Assembly: GCA_964527265.1 (NCBI GenBank)
Contig: CAZGOM010000070.1
Coordinates: 1 to 26,745, forward strand
DNA: 26,745 bases
Origin: CAZGOM01 sp964527265
GTDB taxonomy: Bacteria > Planctomycetota > Phycisphaerae > Phycisphaerales > Phycisphaeraceae
Direction of reading: 5' to 3'
Under the pieces are notes generated by a model. It ran no database searches. It saw only the letters and a program-made list of their open reading frames with translations, and was not told the DNA's origin. Made by a program: the position numbers and the translations under genes. Position 1 is the first letter of the stretch. Each line of letters begins with the position of its first letter. Shown here one piece after another: positions 7,374 through 14,253 of this stretch.

Positions 7374-8555
7374 CTATTTTTTCGATTTTGTGATGAAAAA
7401 CACAAAGCACGCAGTGATAATGGCGGCCCCGATAATGGTGTAAAGGGTTAGCGTCAAAGTACTGCTGCTTTGATTTTTTGTCTCTAATGTGTTGATTTCC
7501 GCATTGACGCGTGGAGCGTCTGGTTTATTCGCTGTCTCATTCTTCTTATCTGGCGCAAGCTCGGCTTGAACAGAGCTTAAACCTTGATCAATATTATTTA
7601 TCACTTCTGATCGACTATCGGGTATGACTTCGGATCCATTCCATTTCACTCGAATTCGTTGGTCCGCTAGCCAGGAGGTCTCGGTGCCTGCAGGCACGTC
7701 AGTGAGGTTGAGGTTATTTTTTAGTTCTTGCTCGGTGATTAATTCAATATGATTGAATGTGTACTTTATTATGTTGCTTGTGGAGCTTCCATCGCTGAGC
7801 GCATAATGCACGGTTGCTTCGCCGGAAGACGGAATTGAGATTCCATCTTTTAGGTTTGTTAAAGTAATGTTGTTTACTGTTATGGTGCTGTCGGTAATGG
7901 TTACATTGCGGTCATTTAAGGAAAATGATTGTCCTATAGAGCCCGTGTTTTTAACTTTAAATCCGCAAGGTTTTTCATTATTGAAAATCAATTCCATGCC
8001 GAGCTTTTTTGCTTCTTCAGGATTTGATTTGATGATTTCATAGACTGATTTTCCGTCCCAGTAGCCAAAAAGAACGGCGCCTTCGTAAAGACCAGAGGTT
8101 AAAATCGATGGTCTTAATTTTAAGCTTGAATCAACAACGAGGCGGGATTCATTCGCTGTTTTGGATGAACCAACTCGGGCGATATAGATAGACTTTCCGT
8201 CGCTCAGGAATTGCATTGTGCTTGATTCTGCATTTTCAGAAATACCTTTGATATCAATGCGCTCGAGATAGCGGTTGGTTTGTCTATCCGAGTATAAAAC
8301 ACCTTTTCGGGTTTCGAGTAAAAGTGCGGGTTTTTTGTTGTCGCTTTCAAATACTTCTGCTTCAAATTGTGCGCGATAAGGCGGTGTATTGTTAAAAGAC
8401 TGTGTGATTGCTGGTTCACTTTCCCCAAATGCATTTGGGGAAATCAAGAAGGCTATAAAGATAAAGGTAATTGCTCTGTGTTTATTTGAATGTTTGAAAA
8501 AAGCATGGATTATTCTGATTAAAACTTGATGTGTGGTTTGATTTTCGAAATACAT
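7374..8555 (-). CDS. Exported protein with C-terminal membrane anchor, unknown function
   Basis: I do not recognise a family with confidence. The 393-residue protein has a long polar N-region, then a hydrophobic signal segment (about 28-44, ending ISPNAFGES). The body (about 50-310) is rich in short alternating strands (RAQFEAEVF, YLERIDIKG, TVHYALSDG), suggesting a beta-rich periplasmic domain, perhaps LolA-like; that is a guess. A linker rich in Asn, Asp and Lys (about 315-365) leads to a C-terminal membrane helix (about 367-389) and a KSKK tail. The exported part has a single Cys, in EKPCGFKV. Codon use is AT-rich like its neighbours. The gene lies between the Cys-rich peptide and the C39/rhodanese fusion, so it may be a membrane-bound partner or scaffold for the system. 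ATG at 8553-8555; the ribosome site is modest. Confidence 0.7.
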   Translation of the reverse strand: MYFENQTTHQVLIRIIHAFFKHSNKHRAITFIFIAFLISPNAFGESEPAITQSFNNTPPYRAQFEAEVFESDNKKPALLLETRKGVLYSDRQTNRYLERIDIKGISENAESSTMQFLSDGKSIYIARVGSSKTANESRLVVDSSLKLRPSILTSGLYEGAVLFGYWDGKSVYEIIKSNPEEAKKLGMELIFNNEKPCGFKVKNTGSIGQSFSLNDRNVTITDSTITVNNITLTNLKDGISIPSSGEATVHYALSDGSSTSNIIKYTFNHIELITEQELKNNLNLTDVPAGTETSWLADQRIRVKWNGSEVIPDSRSEVINNIDQGLSSVQAELAPDKKNETANKPDAPRVNAEINTLETKNQSSSTLTLTLYTIIGAAIITACFVFFITKSKK

Positions 8556-8618
8556 GTGGAAATCCGTTCTATTTAGGTAGCGTATTGGAGATTATGTAGT
8601 TCTAGTACTAGGCAAAGA

Positions 8619-8659
8619 GATCACATTTCAAGTGTAGGTGTCACTTGATTTATGTGATC
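8619..8659 (-). terminator. Stem-loop after the Cys-rich peptide gene
   Basis: GATCACAT at 8619-8626 pairs with ATGTGATC at 8652-8659, and inside it TCAAGTG at 8628-8634 pairs with CACTTGA at 8642-8648, leaving a 7-base loop. On the minus strand this lies about 30 bases after the stop of the peptide gene and about 60 before the next start. No U-tract follows, so it may be an attenuator or mRNA-processing/stability element rather than a full terminator. Confidence 0.5.
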
Positions 8660-8690
8660 GTCTTTGAGGGTGTGCATTTAGTTATTTATG

Positions 8691-8975
8691 TTACGTGCAC
8701 GGAGTGCCGCCATATTCTTTGAACCCTCTGCATGTTCCGGAATTACCGCAATGGTTACCCGTCTTTTCCTTGCATTTTTTGGTACTGTCGTTGGTTCCTA
8801 TGCATCCATTCCAGCCCGTGCCGGAGCAATCGCCTTGGCAGGGAATTATTGGCGTTGAATAACATTCGTATTCAGGTTGACCGCCAGTGATGGTTCCAGA
8901 TGAATATCCTTGATTTAAAAGTGAAAAAAGCCCTGCAGCTGCCGTTGCGAAGAGGATAGGAAAAATCTTTTTCAT
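8691..8975 (-). CDS. Small exported cysteine-rich peptide
   Basis: The 94-residue product starts with KK and a hydrophobic stretch (residues 4-20), a good Sec signal peptide with cleavage possible around residues 22-27. The rest of the protein holds eight cysteines (38, 46, 50, 58, 68, 76, 82, 93) and many Gly, Asn, Thr and Lys, as expected of a small disulfide-stabilised peptide. A Gly-Gly pair (31-32) just precedes the Cys-rich part; C39 peptidases typically cut after such a pair, although the leader here looks like a Sec signal. AAGGT lies eight bases before the ATG. No known family is recognised. Its neighbours are a MauE-like redox membrane protein and a C39-like/rhodanese fusion, which suggests this peptide is what they mature. 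Toxin, signal, metal-binding or redox-cofactor roles are all possible. Confidence 0.75.
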   Translation of the reverse strand: MKKIFPILFATAAAGLFSLLNQGYSSGTITGGQPEYECYSTPIIPCQGDCSGTGWNGCIGTNDSTKKCKEKTGNHCGNSGTCRGFKEYGGTPCT

Positions 8976-9035
8976 GTATTTACCTTACTATTGGATTTGT
9001 ACGTCTGAAAAATGAAACACACATCATGACGATGA

Positions 9036-10091
9036 CTATTGGACCTCCTTCCGTGAAAAAAACAAAATGTCACCCCCGGATTTCATGGAAATCGAATAAC
9101 TATCTTGGCCCGTATTTTCGACGTCGGTTCCGAAGCAGCTTTCTAAAAAAGAAATTTCCAGACTTGGGTCTTTCTTGAATTTGATGGTGGCTCGCCTTGT
9201 GTTGTATTCCGAGTCCAAAATGGTTCGGCCCTGCAAGATTCCCTTTTCTATTTCGTTCTTCAATAGAACGATGCATATGAAGTGTTCGTTGTGATAAGCC
9301 ACGATCCTGCATTCCGACTCGCTGTTTACATCTACGTTATTCGTATAGATGGAATTGTTTGACATTCGAGTCAGCTTTTCACCAAGCTGGCATTCAAACT
9401 TCTCCGCAGCCTTCTGGGCAAAATAAGTGGTTTGAGTATTGTTCACCCAGATGATCCCGTCGTATCCGCTTCCCATGCAGGCGCAAGTCATCCATTGAAT
9501 CTCTTCTCGCGTTCGCACACGAACAGGCCATCCGCCTTCCTCTCCTGAGAGATCGATTCTGGCGTACAGTGCCTTTTGTCCCGCTGCCTCGCGCAGGGCA
9601 TGCACCTGTTTAAGTATCACGCTTTCTTCGCCGCTCCAGACGCCTTCTTTGCCGCGCGCATTCGATGTGTTGATAAACAGGTCGCTCAATTTCGAGTACG
9701 GATTCACACCCACTTCCCCGTAATACGGGTTGAATCGCCTTGTCGCTTCGACAGGCCAGCGTACGCCGATTTGAATAAACGGCAATTCCTTTTTGTTGCG
9801 CTGTGCAATCCGTTTGGCTACTTCTTGCACCCCATCATCCATGCTCCCGAAAGCAATTTCCGGGCATTGGAGAAGTTCTCTGGATGAAGCTTGTTTGTTG
9901 GACAGAAAAAGGGGCTTTGATTGCAGTTGCTTTTTGCTTTCCTGGCTCTCGGGCAAATCAGCTGTCAGGTCCCCTCTTGCATCGATGCCAAAGACTTCCG
10001 ATCTGGCGCCCATGCTCAATTGCAGGCATATGATCAGTAGGCCGGTTATCGCTGCCCCAGAGACTTGAATGATTCTTGTTGTGGATCTCAT
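9036..10091 (-). CDS. Exported glycosidase-like protein, unknown specificity
   Basis: From the ATG at 10089-10091 the protein is 351 residues, with a signal peptide (MRSTTRIIQVSGAAITGLLI onward). A TTG start at 10131-10133 would add 14 residues and overlap the previous stop, but the ATG, preceded by GAGG, gives a normal signal peptide. The middle part contains RTREEIQWMTCACMGSGYDG followed by IIWVNN, a pattern like the late strands of TIM-barrel glycosidases (R-x-x-E-E-I-x-W-M-x...A-x-G-x-x-G-I), and the last 90 residues look like the small beta-sandwich that often caps such barrels. No catalytic acid pair can be assigned. It has an odd cysteine content (LLQCPEIA, TCACMG, FECQLG, SECRIV, FICIVL, ESCFG). 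It follows the TPR genes on the same strand and precedes the Cys-rich peptide. The glycosidase-like call is tentative. Confidence 0.6.
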   Translation of the reverse strand: MRSTTRIIQVSGAAITGLLIICLQLSMGARSEVFGIDARGDLTADLPESQESKKQLQSKPLFLSNKQASSRELLQCPEIAFGSMDDGVQEVAKRIAQRNKKELPFIQIGVRWPVEATRRFNPYYGEVGVNPYSKLSDLFINTSNARGKEGVWSGEESVILKQVHALREAAGQKALYARIDLSGEEGGWPVRVRTREEIQWMTCACMGSGYDGIIWVNNTQTTYFAQKAAEKFECQLGEKLTRMSNNSIYTNNVDVNSESECRIVAYHNEHFICIVLLKNEIEKGILQGRTILDSEYNTRRATIKFKKDPSLEISFLESCFGTDVENTGQDSYSISMKSGGDILFFSRKEVQ

Positions 10092-10129
10092 ATGAATGTT
10101 CGCCTCAAACGTGTGCGGTGTTCGTACTC

Positions 10130-11452
10130 TCAAGGCTTGAAACCTGGCATATACGGCCCCCGTGGATCCACCACGTCATCCCCCGTCCCCTTCTTCGTAT
10201 CCGGCCCCGCTTCCCCAAACCGCAGATAATCCACCAGCCTCTGCCCAACTGTCGGGTCTCCGCTCACCTGCAGCAACACATCTGCCGTCTGGTCCACCAC
10301 CCGCTGCATCGACGCCTTTTCGATCGGGCATTCCTTATACGCCTGGTCCAGCTCCACAAGTGCGTCCCCCAGCTTCCCCATCGCCTGCAGCACCCGCGCC
10401 CGTTCAAGCCGCGAAGACCAATCTGTCACCTTGATCTTCTTTATCCGCTCTTCAAAAATCGCCAGCCGCTCCGGAGACGTTACTGGCTTCATTCCCCGCA
10501 ACGGGTTTCTCGGCACAGGTTCCCCCGGTTTCAGCGCCGCCCGCGCATTCTGATACGCCAGGTACTCGTTCGCTCGCCCCATGTGCCCATCCACTGCTTT
10601 CGTCGCAGCCACCAGCAGCTTCACCCCGTCCTCCAGCGACGGCTTGGTCGACGCCATCTCAGTCAACACAAACGCGTCATACTGCGCCTGCGCATAATCG
10701 CCCACCAGCAGTTCCAGCTGCACGATGCACGCCTTCAGCGCTTCGACTGTCACCGCGCTGTCGGCATTGCTCTCGCACCGATAAAGCTCGATCAACACCT
10801 CCCGCAGCAGCTTTTCGCTTTTCTCATCGCAAGGCAATTGCGCCGCCAGCGCCCTGCACGGCAAAGCCATCGCCTTCCAATATCCGCTTTTCATTTTCAG
10901 CAGCGATCGGCATGCCGCCAACCCCGCTAGGTAATCGCCCATGTCCGTATACAGCTTCGTCAGCGTTAGGGTCGCATGGTAAATGTCGGCATCTTTCTTG
11001 CTCTCTGTCAATGTCTTCGTCAGGATCGCTATCGCCTTCTCTTTTTGCCCAACCGCTATTTCCAATCCCGCCAGCCGCTGCCGCAGTGAAAAAATCGCAG
11101 CGTCCACATCTGCGTTCTTTCCCGCCGGAAAACGTTTAATGGCCTCCTCGAAAATTTCCCGCGCCCCATCCATGTCATAAGCGTCTTCGGTGATCTTTCC
11201 CGCCATCTGTGCCGCGTAAAGCCGTTTCGCCTCCGGCACACCCGAATCTCCATAAAGATCCAGGTATACCTTCTTGGCCTCGTCAGGCTTTTTAGCCGCG
11301 ACCAGTTCCGAAGCACGCTTCAGTTCCGCCGCGGGCTCCGCCGCTCGCACAAGCAGGGGGTTGGCCCCCAACGCAATCAATCCCGCAGCCAGTGTTAGTC
11401 TCGTCAAGCTTTTCATGCGCATCGCCATTGTTTTTTGGGGTAGAGGGGTCAT
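10130..11452 (-). CDS. Exported TPR-repeat protein
   Basis: The 440-residue product starts at ATG 11450-11452, overlapping the TGA of the upstream gene (ATGA), so translation is probably coupled. A signal peptide lies at residues about 13-37 (LTRLTLAAGLIALGANPLLV, cut near VRA-AE). The mature part is almost entirely alpha-helical with TPR-like pairs (ELVAAKKPDEAKKVYLDLYG, AREIFEEAIKRFPAG, LGDALVELDQAYKECP). The C-terminal 100 residues resemble those of the neighbouring TPR protein (11449-12750): both have SGDPT, YLRF, and a GTxDDxxxP-like motif. TPR proteins act as scaffolds, usually in envelope complexes. No enzyme domain is seen. It is the third gene of a tight run of three TPR genes. Confidence 0.8.
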   Translation of the reverse strand: MTPLPQKTMAMRMKSLTRLTLAAGLIALGANPLLVRAAEPAAELKRASELVAAKKPDEAKKVYLDLYGDSGVPEAKRLYAAQMAGKITEDAYDMDGAREIFEEAIKRFPAGKNADVDAAIFSLRQRLAGLEIAVGQKEKAIAILTKTLTESKKDADIYHATLTLTKLYTDMGDYLAGLAACRSLLKMKSGYWKAMALPCRALAAQLPCDEKSEKLLREVLIELYRCESNADSAVTVEALKACIVQLELLVGDYAQAQYDAFVLTEMASTKPSLEDGVKLLVAATKAVDGHMGRANEYLAYQNARAALKPGEPVPRNPLRGMKPVTSPERLAIFEERIKKIKVTDWSSRLERARVLQAMGKLGDALVELDQAYKECPIEKASMQRVVDQTADVLLQVSGDPTVGQRLVDYLRFGEAGPDTKKGTGDDVVDPRGPYMPGFKP

Positions 11453-12750
11453 TTGCTGTTCAGCACCAGGTCGATGGGGTTGGTCGTCACGTCAGGTCCG
11501 CCCGGCTTGGTTTCCCCAGGCCCGGAACGCTGGAACCGCAGATACTCGTCCGACAATGTCGGGTCGCCGCTGGCTTCCACCAGCGCCACCAGGATTCGGT
11601 CGGTGATCTTTTGAATCGTCGCCTGTTCAAGCGGCGCGATGGCGTATGCGATCTTGAGTTCTTCTAGCGCTTCCTTGGGTTTGGACCAGAAAAGGTACAG
11701 GTTGCCTCGGTCCAGCCGCCCGCTCCAATCCCTGTTGGCTTTCACCAGCGCGTTTTCAAACAACCGGCTCTCGTCGGATGAATACCGGATGCTCACTGCC
11801 GCAAGCGGGTTTTCGATGTCGTCCTCGGTCCCCGGCTTTTTATCCACCCCCGCACGCCCCACTTTTTGAAATTGGATCAGCTGATTCACCCGCGAAAGGT
11901 TCCCATCCTTCACTTTGAACGACATCATCACGATGTTGACCGCCCCCTCCATCCCTTCTTTGCTTCCCGTCGCGTGCATCAGCACTTTCGCTTCCATGAT
12001 CGCCTTGTCGTACTCCTCGCGCATCAGGTAAATCTCGGCAATCGTCTGCTGTAGCGCCTCGCTCCGCCGCAGATCGCTGGGGTTTGCCGTAATCGCCTTT
12101 CGGCACACCAGCACGATCGCTGGTCCGCGAACCGGGTCCTTCGCGTTCTCAAGCGCAAGCCGCCGAAACGCTTTAAGCGTCTCCGGCGACAGCGAAGTCA
12201 CCTTCGAGCAAAGCAAGTCCTCATACGCAGCCACCGCTTCATCAATCTTGCCCCGCCGCAGCAGCAGATCGATCAGCGGCCCTCGCGCCAGCCACGGCTT
12301 AGCGCTGGCAGGGTCATTCTTAATGATCTCCCGATAAATCGCGATCGCTTCCTCATCCTTGTTTCTTCCGATCTTGGCTTCCGCCAGCGACATCCTCGCC
12401 GATCTCACCTGTGCCACCGTTGCCGGCTGATAGGTCGACGCATTGCTTTGGATAAACGCCGTCGCCGCTGCTTCCGCCTCGTCGTATTTCTTCAGCGTCA
12501 GATACGCTCTGATGATGCTCATGCTCGCAGCATCCCGTTCCGCATCCGTCGCATTCACCGAAGACTTCACCGCCTTGTATTGCTCAATCGCACCCTCATA
12601 GTCAAAGCGCGCAGTCAACTGGTATGCCTTCTCCAACCGTACCTTCACGCTCTCCTCGCTCTGCGCGTGCCCTTCGCTCAGCCCAATCGCTGCAACACTC
12701 GCGGCAATCAGCGCCGCTTTGCCAAATCCTCGTCCGGAAAATAACAACAT
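11449..12750 (-). CDS. Exported TPR-repeat protein
   Basis: The true start is ATG 12748-12750: it overlaps the TGA of the previous gene, has GGAAAGGA before it, and begins directly with a signal peptide (MLLFSGRGFGKAALIAASVA, cut near GHAQS). A longer open frame upstream (to 12894) is out-of-frame shadow of the previous gene. The product has 433 residues with repeated TPR-like helices (AYQLTARFDYEGAIEQYKAV, AYLTLKKYDEAEAAATAFI, DEEAIAIYREIIKNDPASAK, IDEAVAAYEDLL). The C-terminal part has DKKPGTEDDIENP and SGDPT...YLRF motifs shared with the next gene. It is predicted to be a periplasmic scaffold. No enzyme domain is seen. Confidence 0.8.
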   Translation of the reverse strand: MLLFSGRGFGKAALIAASVAAIGLSEGHAQSEESVKVRLEKAYQLTARFDYEGAIEQYKAVKSSVNATDAERDAASMSIIRAYLTLKKYDEAEAAATAFIQSNASTYQPATVAQVRSARMSLAEAKIGRNKDEEAIAIYREIIKNDPASAKPWLARGPLIDLLLRRGKIDEAVAAYEDLLCSKVTSLSPETLKAFRRLALENAKDPVRGPAIVLVCRKAITANPSDLRRSEALQQTIAEIYLMREEYDKAIMEAKVLMHATGSKEGMEGAVNIVMMSFKVKDGNLSRVNQLIQFQKVGRAGVDKKPGTEDDIENPLAAVSIRYSSDESRLFENALVKANRDWSGRLDRGNLYLFWSKPKEALEELKIAYAIAPLEQATIQKITDRILVALVEASGDPTLSDEYLRFQRSGPGETKPGGPDVTTNPIDLVLNSK

Positions 12751-13988
12751 CAAAAATCCTTTCCTTTTTTCAGCCCATGCTGCTGCAGAACGATCACGGC
12801 CCTCTTGGCATACTCCGTCCCCGGATAGGTCTTGATCAGCCTGGCGTAGGTTTCCTTCGCCCAATCCATGTGGTCTTTGGCCATGTAAACCCATCCCGCC
12901 ATGAACATCGCCTTGGGCGCCTGGCTCGATTCAGGATGTGTCTTCCACACGTTGTTGAACAGACCCAGCGCCAGGCTCATGTCCCCCTCGGCCACCGCGC
13001 AAAGCCCCAGCCCCGTCTTGGCGTCACCCAGCCACGACGATTCCGGATACTTCTTGATGAACGCTTCAAACAGCTCCTTCGCCAGGTCCGCATCATCTCG
13101 CTGAAATGCCAGCAGCGCCGCATCAAAGTTCGCATATTCGTAGTCCGGCGTCCCTTTTTCGATATACGTCAGCGCCTGTTCGCTCGCCTTGGGGATCGAA
13201 ATCCGTCCGCTCTCCTCAAACAGCGTCAGCAGTAATATGCGGCTTGCATCCCGCGCCACCTGATCTCCGGAAAACGATTTGATCGCCGCCGCGCACCGGT
13301 CCTTGGCCGCCGCATTGTTCCCGTGCTGAATCTCAAACGCCACAATCTCCTTAAGCTGATCCGAGTACAGCGCGTTCACCGCGTCTTTGCGTTTGAACAC
13401 ATCCCCGCTGGGAACATTCAAACTCTGTGTGATGCCGCTTGATGCGGAAAGCTTGCGCCTCATCGCCTCCGTTTGCAGCTCAATTGCCAGATCAGTCTCT
13501 TTGCGCACAGTCAGCTTGTCGGCTGTTCCGTCGGCGCTTTTCCGAATCTCTGTCAGCGCCACGCTCGTCACCGGCTTTGTGTCTGTCGCCGTCGCCACAT
13601 TCAAATCTGCGATCCCTGTGCGTGCAGCGGCTCCATGGGTCACGACTTCTTTGGGCAAACTCGCCTTCTGCTTTTTGCTTCCCCTCGCACCGGTCGATTG
13701 ATCCTGCCCTATCACGACTTTGCTTTCCAGATTTGGCGCTGTAAGCACCGTTTCCTCTTTGCTCGCTTTCTTCTCCGTTGCACTGGTCGTCGTCTCCAAC
13801 GCTTTTTCAGCCGCTATTTCGCTGGGCTTTGCATCAGCCTCTTCCTTCGCCTTCTCGCGCTTTTCAATTTTGGATTCCTCTTGCGCCCCCAAGGTTCCCC
13901 ACGGGGCCATTCCCGTCACAAGCGCCAACACCACTCCCCCAAGTTGGAGGCTGGTCGCAACGTGTTGGCGGTTGATCCCCGGTTTCAC
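12750..13988 (-). CDS. Exported TPR / YbgF-like repeat protein
   Basis: The 412-residue product starts with GTG at 13986-13988, preceded by an AAGGG-type ribosome site. Residues 10-36 are a signal peptide (ATSLQLGGVVLALVTGMAPW, cut near LGA-QE). Residues about 40-130 form a low-complexity Lys/Glu/Ala-rich linker, probably extended or coiled. The C-terminal half has TPR units of the outer-membrane assembly type (FDAALLAFQRDDADLAKELF, EAFIKKYPESSWLGDAKTGL, LFNNVWKTHPESSQAPKAM, YARLIKTYPGTEYAKRAVI), the pattern found in YbgF/CpoB and BamD. It is the first gene of the TPR run and its stop overlaps the next start (ATGA). Role: probably envelope scaffold. Confidence 0.8.
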   Translation of the reverse strand: MKPGINRQHVATSLQLGGVVLALVTGMAPWGTLGAQEESKIEKREKAKEEADAKPSEIAAEKALETTTSATEKKASKEETVLTAPNLESKVVIGQDQSTGARGSKKQKASLPKEVVTHGAAARTGIADLNVATATDTKPVTSVALTEIRKSADGTADKLTVRKETDLAIELQTEAMRRKLSASSGITQSLNVPSGDVFKRKDAVNALYSDQLKEIVAFEIQHGNNAAAKDRCAAAIKSFSGDQVARDASRILLLTLFEESGRISIPKASEQALTYIEKGTPDYEYANFDAALLAFQRDDADLAKELFEAFIKKYPESSWLGDAKTGLGLCAVAEGDMSLALGLFNNVWKTHPESSQAPKAMFMAGWVYMAKDHMDWAKETYARLIKTYPGTEYAKRAVIVLQQHGLKKGKDF

Positions 13989-14192
13989 AGTGTGGCCCTT
14001 CTTGCGAACATGTCGAGAAGAAAAATCTAGGACTCGTGATTCAACAGTAACACTTACATAGAACCAATGTCAAGAGTTTCTATTCACACGAAAGTATAAA
14101 TGTGATTAGATTGAGCATAAGAAACTATCGACAGCGCAAACCTCATGATTTATGATCTCAAAACAGTTTTCATCACGCAAGGAATTTTGATC

Positions 14193-14204
14193 GTTCATAT
14201 GAAC
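14193..14204. promoter_or_regulatory. Perfect palindrome in divergent promoter region
   Basis: GTTCATATGAAC is a perfect 12-base palindrome in the 265-base AT-rich spacer between divergent genes starting at 13988 and 14254. Its place 50 bases before the plus-strand start suits an operator. The same spacer also holds nested short inverted repeats (AGTTTCT 14075-14081 with AGAAACT 14120-14126; TCACA 14084-14088 with TGTGA 14101-14105). Confidence 0.3.
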
Positions 14205-14253
14205 TAAGCGCTGGCGTGTCTTTTCATTCACACAACTTCAGGGGAGATCAGTT

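Noticed and set aside
5714..10091. Integrative element with integrase or attachment sites around the AT-rich island
   Set aside because: No recombinase gene and no flanking direct repeats or tRNA were seen; only base composition suggests transfer.
12751..12894. Upstream extension of the second TPR gene by 48 codons
   Set aside because: The extension overlaps the previous gene out of frame; the ATG at 12750 has a ribosome site, a signal peptide and an ATGA junction.
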